In this document: positions 21,897 to 34,077 of the stretch, one piece after another
Layout: the number at the start of each line of letters is the position of its first letter
Position numbering within the stretch: the stretch's first letter is position 1
Origin: Lycium barbarum
Taxonomy: Eukaryota; Streptophyta; Magnoliopsida; Solanales; Solanaceae
Assembly (NCBI RefSeq): GCF_019175385.1
Contig: NC_083348.1
Span: 50,428,950 to 50,492,949 of the forward strand
Direction of reading: 5' to 3'
Length of the DNA stretch: 64,000 nt
Translations under genes and position numbers: made by a program
The notes under the pieces: generated by a model
Told to the model about the DNA's origin: nothing
Seen by the model: only the letters and a program-made list of their open reading frames with translations
Databases searched by the model: none

Positions 21897-22688
21897 GATG
21901 AAATCCAGTGTCTTAATGCTGATATAATCGCGTCCACTTCCTCGCATGACCTTTATTACATGATCTGGAGCAAGTCAACGGCTTACAGATTCCGAGACAT
22001 TCTCGTAACACGTCTCTCCCTTTACAATTACTATTTTACCCTTTTTAATCTTCAATATTCACCTTTCACTTCGTGTATAACTACCATTCGACCTAGATTC
22101 CCGGATTCCCGATGGTAGCACATATACCTTCATCACCGTTATTTATGAATACTTCGGGTACCAGCCTATTCGGATTTCCACTCACCATCCTTACATAATA
22201 ATTTACAGCAAAACTGATTGTCGACTTTCTGAATCCTCCAACAGACCTTGCTCTTGCTAAACCTCGGATGTTATCCCTTTTAATCCTTCAGACTACTAAT
22301 CGTCTTTCTCGCAATTTTTCTTCATGACATGCCAAATCCATAACTCCTCTAAACAGCGCATCTCACTTATCGTTTGATTACGATATTTCCTTTCCACGCT
22401 TCCTCCTATTAGACGTATCTAACTACATGACCTGGTTGTGAACGCAGCAAATATCAACAATGCCTCACAGAGCATACGGCTATATAACACATTCCAGCCA
22501 TCCAGAGCTTCCAATTTCAGGTAAAAGAACAAGATATCAATATGTAACCCTGTGACTTTCCATATCGCCACTCATCTTCTTCCGTCGAACGTAAGGCTTA
22601 TATAAGGAATCTCATTCCCTATGACTTGACTCTATCGCACGATCTAAGACAGAAAGAAGGTCAACAATCCCTAGATGCCCCGCAGCCT

Positions 22689-22728
22689 CCTGTTTATAAA
22701 TGTGGCCGGCTTCACACCCATAAACAGG
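22689..22728 (-). promoter_or_regulatory. Leader hairpin of B with GCCGGC loop
   Basis: A perfect 9-bp stem (22689-22697 with 22720-22728) continues through three U-G pairs on the RNA strand into TGTG/CACA. The 8-nt loop contains the self-complementary hexamer GCCGGC (22705-22710). The design is the same as in A and I, with a different palindrome. Confidence 0.72.
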
Positions 22729-22770
22729 ACTCTACTGGACACGACTTTGCAAACAACCCCTAGGACAACC

Positions 22771-22783
22771 TGCTCTGAAACCA
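22771..22783 (-). promoter_or_regulatory. Primer binding site of B
   Basis: The minus strand reads TGGTTTCAGAGCA, one mismatch from the initiator Met-tRNA complement, three bases from the LTR. Confidence 0.85.
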
Positions 22784-22786
22784 CTT

Positions 22787-25620
22787 TGTCACACCCCGAT
22801 CTTACTAGGGTGTGATGGGCACCCGACCCTATATTCGGAGCCGAGCGAACACGGTGACTCTTATTACATACATAATATTTTGGACTCCTTGAATCAAACA
22901 AAAATGAAATACATAGCAAAGACTTCCAGAAACATCCTTTTCATCATTGATCAAGTGAAATCTGTAAATCATATGAAATTTCTAACATAAAGAAAAATGA
23001 CACATCGGCTAATGGAGCCGCTCACAAGACTGACATTCTATACCCACGACCCTGTCTGCAAAGTCTCTAACATTAATCAGAAATCATAACATATGTACTC
23101 TGACTCGGCAACACTCCGAAAGGAAGTGGAGCTCGCCAATCCAGCTGAAGCATCTTCTAGCAATGTCCTTTACTCATCTGGGTGTACCTGCGTGGCATGA
23201 AACGCGGCGTCCACAAGAAGGGACGTCAGTACGAGCAATGTACTGAGTATGTAATGCATGAATGGTAACATAGTAAGGGATGTAAATATGTATAATAACA
23301 GAATGGAAATATAGAGTATATCATGGGGTAAAAGAGTAACCTGTACATCTGAGTGCCTTTTAGGCGGGTACCATGCATGCTTAGTGCTGCGGAATGTGCA
23401 GCCCGGTCCACATATGTATATATTATATTGCTGCGGAACGTGCAGCCCGATTCATTTATATATATTATATTGTTGCGGAATGTGCAGCCCGATCCATTTA
23501 TATATATATTATATTGTTGCGGAACGTGCAGCCCGATCCATTTATATATATATTATATTGCTGCGGAACGTGCAGCCCGATCCATTTATCCATATATCCC
23601 GCGTCCGGGCATCCCGCGTCCGGGACGATATCATATTATACCAACTGATCAGGTGGCTATGCGTCTATAGCGCCTCACCTTTCCCCTTACCCCATATACT
23701 TATACATATATCATGTTCATGTATCATATACATATATCATGTAAGCAGCATGCAGGAGAGCCCAAAGAATGTTATGTCTCTATCGGAGTGACGTAAGGTC
23801 GGTGACCTCCGAATATATTATGGAATAATCATCATGGCTTTGTCTCACCTTGAAGGAGCAATTATTATAAGATGAGACTAGCAACGAATAACAGCATTAA
23901 GAGAACATAGAATAAGATCGTAAATCTCATAAGGCGTCGCTTCATATACATATGCACATAGAACAAATCTTTAAGACTCGATAGGGTACGTACATAAATC
24001 GACACTTGAGAGTCATAAACACGTTTCAAGTCAATCCGAGTTAGTATGAAAAAGTTATGGACGTTTTAGTACAGAACCTTCTATGAACGTTTCAGAAGCT
24101 ATCTTTGGAAAATCAAAGCAATAGTCATATCAAGCACCTTTCAAATATCGCTATGGATCGAATCAACATAGAACTTTTGGAACCACACACTTGTATCAAG
24201 GCATAGCAAAATAGTTCTTCGGAAGTCAAGAACATTAGCCATCCTAGTGGTTCTAACAATAGGAGATACTTTGAAATCATACATATACTTTGTCTGTTTG
24301 TTTCACAAAGATCATGCCAAAAGAAAGAAAGGGTAAGCCTTACATACCTGTCCCATGTCCAATTAGCTACGCTTATTCGTCCCAACTTGCTAGTCTACAT
24401 TTAAGAGAATTGACATAATCATTAGACTTATCGACATATACTTGTCGTAGTCCTTCAAATGAATTCATTTATATTCTGCCGAAATTTCCGCAGCATCTCC
24501 CCTGTAAATACACCATCCCCGAGAATTCAACTCGGCCAAATTATCAACAACAATACCAACAATCATACTAACAACTTCAACAATCAATCCAAAATACATT
24601 CTAACGTTAGTAACCTCCTTTACATAATTCGACAACATTTTACTTATATTCAATTCAATCACAACAACCAACTTACAATCTTCCAAAATCAATAAAATCA
24701 ACACATTTCTCACCTCCAAATCCATGCATTATATCTACAACCACACGTTGACAACTTTATCTTCACAAACACAAGAAACCATGCTAGTGTCATATTAATT
24801 TCTTCAATAATCCCACAATAGTCACAACTTCATTTCAAGTTATCAAACCTTCATTTTCATCATGGAATCCACAACAACAACAATCAAAGTACTAAATAAA
24901 CATTGGTTCCTCATTCCTACACAACACAACACACACACACGGCCAAGCACCATACCTACACGGCTCAACCCCAACACACATAATTTCATGAATTTCATTC
25001 ATTTCTACATACTTCAACATTCACAAACCATCTCTAACACATAGATAAAGGGGATTAAATCTTACCTTTATCCTTTGACTTGTCCACTCGGCTAGGGCTT
25101 ATGAATTACACAAATAAAGGCTTTGCTTGCTCCAACAACTCCTTCATGTTAATGAGGACCTTCCATTTGGTTCAAATACTAGGAGAAAACTATTTTTCTT
25201 GATCAATTTCTATGACCCCATTTGCTCCTAGCCATGGCCGAATGCCCCCCTTATTTTTTTTTCTTTCTCTTGAAGTTTCTTGAATTTGAAAGAGAAGATT
25301 GTATCTTGCTATATAAGCATTGTCCATATATATAATTATTGACCAAGCCTTTGGTGGGGCCCACACTAGAGCCACACGGCCAACTTGGCCCCTTTCAAGA
25401 ACTTTCAAGACTTCTTGTGAAATTCCCATTTTGCCCCAGCCTTTCACAATATTATCATGAACCACTTTGTGAATTTCCCTTTTTACCCTTAGCCTTTCTC
25501 AATATTTCCATACTAATAAACAACTTGTTCATTAAAATAATTTTGGAAAATGGTCTTGCCCTTAACTTCTCGCAATTATCTCGAATTATTATCCGAACGT
25601 ATAAAATACGGGCTATAACA
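22787..25620 (-). repeat. 5' LTR of B
   Basis: 2834 bp, TGTCACACCCCGATC to GGCTATAACA, followed by GTACT (25621-25625). It gives the uninterrupted sequence of the site where A inserted in the other LTR (near 23353). It carries the three-hairpin block near 23190-23246 with stems CGTCC/GGACG and GCGT/ACGC. Confidence 0.94.
23385..23588 (-). repeat. About 42-bp minisatellite in the 5' LTR of B, five copies
   Basis: Five copies of the GCGGAACGTGCAGCCCGATC-containing unit, with small substitutions between copies. It corresponds to the four-copy tract at 17672-17832. Confidence 0.9.
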
Positions 25621-26402
25621 GTACTTAACCTTTTACCCTTTCGGGTCAATCTTATCCTTAATACCTCACAAGCTGTCTTATCAATACATTCATATCCGTC
25701 ACAATTCTTCTTCCTCTGTACTCTTGTCTCAATCATATTATTACTTCTTTTAACTATAAACTCGTCATAATTTATCCCTGCTTATCAATTCAGTCGATAC
25801 CTCAATATAACACTCTATTAAGATTTGCCAGCCTTTTCTAAATCATCTCTTAGTCTTGCTCTTCCAAATTATCCTAGCATTTCTTTTTACCATACCGATA
25901 TCGACCTCATAATTACTATTACTATCAATTCAACAGTTAACTTATTTCTCGAAGTCAGCCGTACTCGTAACTTAGTCAAATCTTATCATTACTGTTGACA
26001 CGACCTTTCAAGACATTTTACGAACTTATATCTCATTCTCTTTTTATTTCTAAGAAAATTTTGGCAGAGTTTCCTCTGTATTTCTTACTATCCCAAAAAC
26101 TATATGCAGGAAATACCAACAATGCCTCACAGGGCCAACACATATATATATATATATCATATCATAGCCACACAGGGCTCCCAATATCAACAACAGTATG
26201 AAAATGATGAACTTACCTCATCTGTCCAACTCAAACTGTACCTGTTATACTTTCCTGCTTACTTTCCCTTTCAATCTTTAACTGTTTCAATCATACCTGC
26301 AACATTCATACCATATCTGACATATACCCTGCTTACCGTTACTTATATTTTTACTGATTCCTTCAGCTTCTTTTGTTCACACCTTATAACTGAACTTATC
26401 AT

Positions 26403-26404
<2 letters not shown>

Positions 26405-26458
<54 letters not shown>
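26405..26458. repeat. (AT)n microsatellite in the leader of C
   Basis: About 54 bases of AT alternation. The homologous place in F is at the very left edge of the window. Confidence 0.94.
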
Positions 26459-26460
<2 letters not shown>

Positions 26461-26806
26461 TCAATCCATTTTCTTACTATACTTGCAATAACTTACTTAC
26501 CTTGATGATGACCAGTCCGCCACTCTGTTTATACAAATTCTGATAACGTAACCTCAATGAAATATCTTACCTCTGTAACTTTCAATATCATCAATCACTT
26601 TCTTCTGTCGATACCGTTCTTCTGCTGAAATCAAGGGTTAGTATAAGGAATCTCATTTCCTATAGCTTGGCTTTATCGCACGATCTTAGATATGAAAGAA
26701 AAGTAACCATCCTAAATGCCCTGTAGCCTCCTGTTATAAATGTGGCACGCTGTCCATAAACAAGACTCTACTAGACACGACTTTGCGGACAACCCCTAGG
26801 ACGAAC

Positions 26807-26819
26807 TGCTCTGATACCA
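26807..26819 (-). promoter_or_regulatory. Primer binding site of C
   Basis: The minus strand reads TGGTATCAGAGCA, three bases from the C LTR, an exact initiator Met-tRNA complement. Confidence 0.88.
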
Positions 26820-26822
26820 CTT

Positions 26823-29035
26823 TGTCACACCCCGATCTCATCAGGGCATGATGGGCACCCAACCCTTACTTAGAGCTGAGCAAACCCTCTGGCATTCACA
26901 TAATGAAACTGAACATACAAACAAAAAAAAATTCAGAAATATAATAAAGTACTTTCCGTCAAACCATAGAAATTTGTGAACGATACTCAATTAATCAAAA
27001 ACCGATTAAGTCAACCTGACATATCGACCTACATGGTCGCTTTACTCAATGCATGACATTTTAACATACTAACCACAAGACACTGTCTGCAAAGTCTCTA
27101 AGAGTAAATACCTGAATCATATGAGTCGGGACAGGGCCCCGACGTACCATACATACATATGATAACCATAATGACTCGGCACTGCTCCAGGAGGAAAATG
27201 GAGTTTGCCAACCCTAGCTGATAACCAACCATCCTAGTTGAATAATTTTACCTGCAAAACAATCTGGGACTGTGTGGCATGAACACAGCGCCCCCAGGCA
27301 AAGGGACGTCAGTACGAACAATGTACCGAGTATGTAAGGCAGCAATAATCATAACGAATGAGACATAAGCCATAATGAATGTATGAGAAACCACCTATAA
27401 TATGAATAGACCAGAAGGCAATGACTAAAAATGTAAATATATGCCATACCCGACCCTTTAGTAAGGGACTCGGTGAAATATAAATATATACCGTACCCGA
27501 CCCTCTACAAACAATACCAAATATGCCAATAATCAAATTAGGATACTCTTTCAAACTAATCCTTAATTACTTAGAAATCTAACGATATTCGGGTAGCATC
27601 TTCCTTAATAACTTAATAATCCTCATGATTCCAATTTAGCCAAAATATCAATCCCAATACTAACATCAATATCAACAAATACATGCCCATATAGAATCAA
27701 ATCCATTCTTAAATCACCTCCAAAACAACCCAATATACATTCATATACCGATACTTGTATACACTTCTTTATTTTCGTATATACATAGTATAACAATAAA
27801 CATAACAACAACAACTACAGCTAATCCCACGATATTCCAGCATACCAAATAATTTATAATACCCACCAAAATAGTCCACATGATAACAATAACAATTTAT
27901 CCGATTTCCCGCAATTAATTTCGTATTTCCCATCTCACAATTTAGCTATGACTTGGACGAATTTAAATATATCTAGTAGAGGATAATTCTTACCTTATAT
28001 TCCAAGAAATACTCTTCTTCAACCTTACTTCACTTCGAAGAAATCTCTGATTTGTTATCATCCGGAGAAAACCAACATTAAAATCACCAAATTAAAGGAT
28101 GAATCATCATGACTAAACTTGTTTTGACCTTTACATGGAATAACGTAGCTGCTATGTTGTTGAAAGGAAGATTGCTGCTATGTGGTAAGAAGAGAATATT
28201 GCCATGTTATTGAAGAAAAACGTTTTTGTTACATAATAATGAAGAAAACGTTGGTTTGTTATTGAAGAAAAATGTTACTGTTCCTTCGAGAGATAGCTAC
28301 ATCTTTAATATGAATTCTCAAGTGAATCATATTCTTTGGCCGTAGGGCCCTTCTAATTCCACATTTTAATGTGAAACATTCTTATCCCCACTTATAAGCA
28401 ATATACACCACTTAATTGTATTAGTCACTGACCATATGCATTCTCATGGCTCCACGTGGATAGGTTCCTAATATAACTTATCCACTTGAACTTAATTCCT
28501 TCATCTTTCATTACCATCCAACAATTAAACAACTACTCACGAAATTAATTTTTTGATCTCAGTTCACTTAGACATGGACCACTTTTAACACACTTGATAT
28601 ACTCGTTATCATAATCATGTGGTCACTCTAGTCCATAGCCTCTTTATATATACATGAAATATTATTTCCAATCACCGTCATTCACTTTCGAGTCTTAAAT
28701 AATTTCGGGACTTCATTCCTTTTACACATTGATCTCTTGATTTCCATACTTGAATATGACCAAATCCTCTGGGCTCGGATAAATTTGCTCATGTTGGACG
28801 GTCCAATTTTCTAGTCCAAATTACGGGATATTATAGCTTGGATCGTATTTCATTCAAATAAATTTCGAACCTCGACCAAACTTATTATTTTTTTTTATTT
28901 GTTTAACTTGTAATCTTTATGATACATCTATACCATCAATCTAACTACCTATAAGCTTGGGGGATAACCTCGTTTCTATTACTAATGTCATTTAACTCGC
29001 ACGCTTTTCAACGCACGAAAACACAGGATGTAACA
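26823..29035 (-). repeat. 5' LTR of C
   Basis: 2213 bp, from TGTCACACCCCGATCTC to CACAGGATGTAACA. ATAGG (29036-29040) follows and then pol sequence of D resumes. The family is related to B's at the primer-side end but differs over most of its length. The three-hairpin block is at 27270-27329, with stems CTGTGT/ACACAG. Degenerate repeats of a GTTATTGAAGAAAAA-like phrase lie at about 28190-28280. Confidence 0.85.
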
Positions 29036-29293
29036 ATAGGTATATTATCGATTTTCTCTCGGGACGTATATGCATTGATAGATCTAGGCTCCACCTTATC
29101 ATATATATCTCCCTTTGTTGCTAGTAGAATCGGAATAGAACCTGAGTTGATAGAACCATTTGAGGTAGCCACACCGGTAGGAGATTCTGTTATAGCAAAG
29201 CAAGTATATAGAGATTGTTCGGTGGTTATATATAGTCGCCGTACCATGGCAGATCTGATAGAGTTAGATATGACTGAATTTTATGTTATTATG
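29036..29293 (+). pseudogene. pol: Element D: protease fragment of gag-pol
   Basis: An open segment encodes a retropepsin-like core homologous to A: FSRDVYALIDLGSTLSYI, PFEVATPVGDSVIAKQVY and MADLIELDM. The active-site motif is Asp-Leu-Gly, where A has Asp-Pro-Gly. The true 5' part of D (gag and protease start) lies beyond C, outside the window. The ATG at 28985 belongs to C's LTR and not to this gene. The fragment ends at TTATG (29289-29293), where solo LTR K inserted. Confidence 0.88.
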
Positions 29294-31374
29294 TGTTATA
29301 CCACGTATTTTGTATGTTAATTATTCGTAAGCTAATCGACAAAAGTTCAAGGACAAGGTTATTTTTGAGATATGAGACAAGGACTTTTTAATCCCGATTT
29401 TAATAAGTGCACGATTTGGTTGTAAATTTCAATTAGTGTAGAAATATTAGTGGAGATTAGGGATTAATTAACCATGATCAGATTATTAAGTGGGGATTAA
29501 TGATTAATTAAGCTAATTAGACCACTAAGTGGGCCCCACAAAACATGGCTGAATCTGATTGGTGTTTAGTTGAGTGGGACACATGTCATTGTGGTTGGAC
29601 ACGTGTCATCATGGCTGGTAGCATATATATTTTAGTTGATGACAAAGCATAGCTCATATTTCATCTTCCCAAAATTGATTTAGAGAGAAAACCTCAACAG
29701 CCATGGCTGCCAAGCACGGCCAGCCTTGAATTTTAAAAAATGGAAGAGAATTATAACTCCATAAAAGTTTTCCAAATGTCCCAAAGGAGGCAGCAACATT
29801 AGAATTTGAGTTGGAGAAGAAGAAGTGGTGCAATTGGTGCAAGTGAGTATAGGATCTGTCCTAACTAATTTGAGGTAAGATTTCTTCTTCTTGTAATGTA
29901 ATTGGAGTTAATGATGTTGTAATGGAGAGATTAAAGTGTATTAAACGAAATTGGAAGTAAGAAAATTACATGACTATTGTTGGCGTTGTAAGTGGGCAGA
30001 ATTGGAGTTGTTCTAATTGGATTAAGTTTGATTAGTGTTGTCATTATCATGGTATTGTATTGAAGGTAATTTTTTATGTTGAAGGGCTGGAAATATAGTT
30101 ATAGATAAGTATGGGTGCTGTTGTTCATGGTAATATTATACTCTTTTCCATGTGTTTGTAATTTTGCTAAGTAAAGATCGAAAATCGTATTTTTGATGTT
30201 GTAGTTTTGGTGGACTGTTTCAAACTTATTGTTAAAATGATGTTGAAGTAGTTTTCTTGTACATGGATGGTGGTTGATGTTGTTGTCGTGTTGTTGATAT
30301 GGCTCGTAAATTTGGAAGAAAACAAGCGTGTAAGATATTGTATAATTGGTTAAAGGATTGATAGAATGAATAAACATCGCAAGGGATGTTAGAATTAATT
30401 ATTGGTGTGTCGTAACTGTTGTTGTTGTCGTATAGTTCTCGTTATTGCCATTGTGGTTGTTGTTGAGATAATTTCCTCGTTTATGGAAAGTAGTTGATAT
30501 TGTGATTGTGGGCTGTTTTGAAAATGATCTGGAGGTGGATCCGATTCTAGCTTGATATGAAATTGTTGGCATTGCTATTGTTGGTATATGGTCAATATTT
30601 TTGCTGAATTGGGATCTCGAGGATTGTTGAGTTCTCAGGGGAAATGCTGCCCGAATTTGTATAGGCTATAGCCGGGCTGCTCTTATCGTAATTAAATTTC
30701 TGAACATGAGGTTGAGCTAATGTGTACATAGCCTAGTTGTATTATTGTTGTTATGGAGTTTCTGAGGAGGGCAAGGTGAAACGCCGAATAATTGTCATAT
30801 AGCGAGCTCGTGGCTCGTCGTATTGTCCATATGTTGTCTTGTTGGTTGTGCTTGATTACAAGTTGGTTGATGCTTGTGTTACTATTATTATCTTGTAGAT
30901 AAAGTCTTAAAAAGGGTATGATTCGTCATAATTGTTTCGAGGGTCGTAAATCAAGGTATGTAAAGCTATCCCTTCTTGCTTTTTGGCATGATCTTTATGA
31001 AACAAACAGACGACGAGCATATAACTCCAAAGAAGCTCCTATTCTTAGAGACACTAGGATGGCTAATGTTCTTGATTCCCAGAACTTATCTTATTATGTC
31101 TTGATATATGTCTATGATTCCAGACGTCCTTTTTGATATAATCCGTAGTGACATTCGAAGAGTACTTGACATGACTATTGTCTTGATTTTCAAATGATAG
31201 TTCATTTTGATTATTTTATTGAGTCTCAGATATGACATAGTTTGCATATGGTTGCTCACTACTCTGCTCGTGCATGCCGTAATATATCTTTCACTGAGTC
31301 CCGGGCCGGGTATGTTTTCGTGCACAGTTTCACTGCATTGTTCACCGAGTCCCTCACTAGAGGGCCGGGTACGG

Positions 31375-31405
<31 letters not shown>

Positions 31406-32141
31406 GATGTGATTATGGCACCGAGTATGGTATATGATGACTTATTCACCGAGTCCCATAATGGGACGGATATGGTATATGATATAGACATGCATGATTT
31501 TCATATCGCAAGGCACTGGTGCATTGGTATCTTTGATTATCATACTTGCCTCCTGTAATCGTTTATGCAGTTGTGATTTTCCTTATTGCATTACATGCTT
31601 TATATACTCAGTACATCTTCCGTACTGACCCCCCTTTCTTCGGGGGCTGCATTTCATGCCCGCAGGTACAAATACCCGATTTGGAGATCCTCCAGCTTAG
31701 GACTTCTGCTTAGCTGTTTCGGAGAGCTCCATAGTTCCGGAGCCTAGACTATTTAGATACAGATCTCTTGATATAGACTTATATATATGTTCAGGGGTAC
31801 GGCGGGGCCCTGTCCCGTCATATTTCACTCTTATAACTCTTAGAGGTCAGTAGACATGTGTGGGTTGTATATAAGTTTTTGCCAGCTGGGTCTATATGGT
31901 TTGCTTTTGATATCCTCGTGTATAGTGGCAGCCTTGTCGGCTTACGTATTGCGCTATTGTTATGCTGTGGTTAGTTGTGACTCCTCAGGAGACAGGTTTA
32001 TGATATGTGGTGTTGCGAACCCTTCGTCTGTTTCTTTTACAAGTTTCCATATTGTCCCTAGTTTCAGTTTGACTATATTGAACAGGTCCGTATACCTCCA
32101 GTTCAGGCACTAGTCATGGCCCATGGGGTTGGGTCGTGACA
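29294..32141 (+). mobile_element. Solo LTR K inserted in the protease codons of D
   Basis: A 2848-bp LTR starting TGTTATACCACG and ending GGGTCGTGACA, flanked by TTATG at 29289-29293 and 32142-32146. Removing it with one TTATG restores the protease frame. It belongs to the same LTR family as F, G, E and the H array. Landmarks are donor-like AG|GTAAGA at 29875, TTGTAG ending 30898, AG|GTATGT at 30956, and hairpins at 31608-31665. There is no internal sequence, so it is a solo LTR. Confidence 0.95.
31608..31665 (+). promoter_or_regulatory. Three-hairpin block in solo LTR K
   Basis: TCAGTAC (31608-31614) pairs with GTACTGA (31622-31628), CCCCC (31629-31633) with GGGGG (31642-31646), and CTGC (31647-31650) with GCAG (31662-31665). 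TTTATATA lies immediately upstream. Confidence 0.7.
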
Positions 32142-32682
32142 TTATGGGTATGGATTGGGTAGCTTCATGTTATGCTAACGTTGATTGTATAGAAAAGATA
32201 GTTCGATTTCAGTTCCCAGGAGAGCCGATTATAGAATGGATAGGGAATACGGCATCGCCGAGGGGTAAGTTTATTTCATACCTCGAGGCAAGGAAGATGG
32301 TTAGAAAGGGTTATATTTATCATCTGGTTCGTGTGCATGATATGAAAGCAGAGGTACCGACTCTTCAGTCAATCCCGATAGTTAATGAATTTCCAGATAT
32401 ATTCCCAGATGAACTTCCAAGTCTTCCTCCTGAACGGGAGATAGATTTACTATAGATGTATTGCCAGATACTCAACCCATATCTATTCCTCCTTATAGAA
32501 TGGCACCTGCAGAGTTGAAGGAGTTAAAGGAGCAACTGAGGGACTTGTTAGAAAGGGGCTTCATCAGTCCTAGCACATCACCTTGGGGAGCACCGATATT
32601 ATTTGTGAGAAAGAAAGATGGGTCGCTGCGGATATGTATTGATTATAGGCAGTTGAATAAAGTAACAATAAAGAATAGATAT
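32142..32682 (+). pseudogene. pol: Element D: protease end and start of reverse transcriptase
   Basis: Continues D after K, from [13 protein letters not shown] through [19 protein letters not shown] into RT ([45 protein letters not shown]). One base is missing near 32448, which shifts the frame between protease and RT. The SPWGA and DGSLRIC segments are intact here, whereas A is broken at both. RT stops at 32683, where LTR J begins. The rest of D's pol is not in the window. Confidence 0.88.
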
Positions 32683-32962
32683 TGTTATATCTCGTATTTT
32701 ATACGTTCGGATATTCCAAGGTAGTCGTGACGAAGTTAAGGGAATGACCATTTTCAAAATTTATTCTAATGTATAAGTTGTTGAAAATATTATTTACGCA
32801 CATTGGTAATATGGAAGTAGTGAGAAAGAATAAGGGCGAAGAGAAAAATTCACAAAATGGCCCGTGGTAATATCATGGAAGTCTAAGGGTAAAATGGTAA
32901 TTTCACAAGTATTCAAAAAAATGGAAGAAACATCTAGAGAGGGGCATGTGCCCCTCACATGC

Positions 32963-32997
<35 letters not shown>

Positions 32998-34077
32998 ATG
33001 TATAATAGAAGAGGGCATAAGTCATTCTTTAAAACTCTAGAGAATTCAAGAGAAATGGAGAAATAAAGAAAAGAAGAAGGGGCGGCCAAGAGAGGGGCTG
33101 GCCGAACCAGCCCCATGAAATCTACCATGGAAAATTTGTTTCTTCATGCTTTCATACTAATTGGAAGGCCCTCTTCGGCGTGGAGTAGTTGTTGGAGTGA
33201 GAAAACCATTCGTTTTGCAAGAAAATACTCCTAGCCGTGTGGAAGAAGAGAATGGAGAAGGTAAGATTCAATCCTTTCTTGTATACTTTATGAATGATGA
33301 AACATGTTGTTATGTGTTGGAATAGATGAAACTCATGAAAATAAGGATGTTGTGTATGTAGTATGTGGGCCGAATGTGTGTGGTGTGTATGGTTAAGAGG
33401 AAATGATTTTATCTAATGGTTTGATTGTTGTGTTGTGAATGCCATAATGGGAAATGAATGAAAAGTATGAAATCATGCATGTTGAAGTTGTAATTGTATA
33501 AGTATGGTGTGGCCGTGTGTTGTGTGTAACATGTGGGAATAATGAACCAAATGTATTAAGCATGATTATGTGGTGTTGTAATGTACAAAAATGAATGAAA
33601 ACCATGGAATGTGTGTGTTGTGGTATTGGCCGAGAGCTGGGCTGATTTGGAGGCTAAAATAATTTTAATGTGGTCTTTTGTGTTGATGAAAGTAATGTTG
33701 CTAAGGTGTAGATTGTTAGTAAGGTTTATGAGCTTGGAGGAAAAGAAACATGTTATTGACATTTCCTTGGACTTGGAAGGTTTTAGGTCGCCTTATGTTT
33801 TGGGTCAATGTTGTTAGAATGTTTGTTGTCATTGTTGTTGATATTGTGGCCGGGTTAAATTCCCGGATTGTTGTTGTTGACTTGGGGCCGATCCGTATTC
33901 TCGGGGATGGTGTATTTACATAAGAAATGCTGCCGAAATTTCGGCAGACAAAGTGTTACTTCAAAGAATCAACTTCTAAAAGCTCTAATCAAGTTTTGGT
34001 AAACATGACCAATTTGTAGATTTTGGCGGATTTGGAACGTGAATTTGGAGCCGCATAAGAAGCAGAAAAGGTATGTA
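32683..34077 (+). repeat. LTR J: 5' part of a plus-strand LTR, interrupted by I
   Basis: Starts TGTTATATCTCG directly after an RT codon of D, with GATAT (32678-32682) as the likely target duplication. Landmarks are an AT run (32966-32994), donor-like AAG|GTAAGA at 33261, TTTGTAG ending 34019, and AAG|GTATGT at 34071. I inserted seven bases after that last site. The remaining part of J, expected after I, is not found before H, so it was probably lost with the I-H junction. Confidence 0.8.

Larger units (their letters stand above)
19896..22770 (-). mobile_element. Non-coding body of B
   Basis: About 2.9 kb, pyrimidine-rich on the plus strand, with no gag or pol similarity that I can see. The first 100 bp next to the purine tract and the 5S-like block are shared with the body of I. 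The region also has an AT run (21580-21617). Its small frames are Ser/Leu/Phe-rich and not convincing. The leader nearest the primer site is shared with coding elements. Confidence 0.75.
4044..25620 (-). mobile_element. Element B: complete minus-strand LARD-like element, carrying A inside its 3' LTR
   Basis: B is bounded by GTACT at 4039-4043 and 25621-25625. Without A it is about 8.5 kb: 3' LTR (4044-4621 plus 17650-19859), body 19860-22786, 5' LTR 22787-25620. A primer site and a polypurine tract lie at the expected ends. The 2.9-kb body shows no gag or pol, so B would have relied on proteins from relatives. It includes a 5S rRNA-like block at 21832-21896. The LTRs are clearly alike but differ by scattered substitutions and by minisatellite copy number (four versus five). 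Confidence 0.9.
25626..26822 (-). mobile_element. Non-coding body and leader of C, right segment
   Basis: Resumes the body of C after B. It matches the body of E at 62876-63140 and 63697-64000, and the left edge of F at 1-230. It contains an (AT)n tract at 26405-26458 and a primer site at 26807-26819. The leader hairpin is decayed here: the loop region reads GCACGC, one base from the GCGCGC palindrome. No coding sequence is seen. Confidence 0.78.
3432..29035 (-). mobile_element. Element C: minus-strand non-coding LTR retrotransposon, split by G, F and B
   Basis: C's own sequence consists of body segments 3432-4043 and 25626-26822 plus the 5' LTR 26823-29035. The two body segments rejoin cleanly when B and one GTACT copy are removed. 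The body is pyrimidine-rich on the plus strand, has no credible reading frame, and is homologous to the body of E (62450-63140 and 63697-64000). C is inserted in the pol gene of D just ahead of the protease core. The duplication ATAGG (29036-29040) is visible on one side only, because C's other end lies left of the window. Confidence 0.8.
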
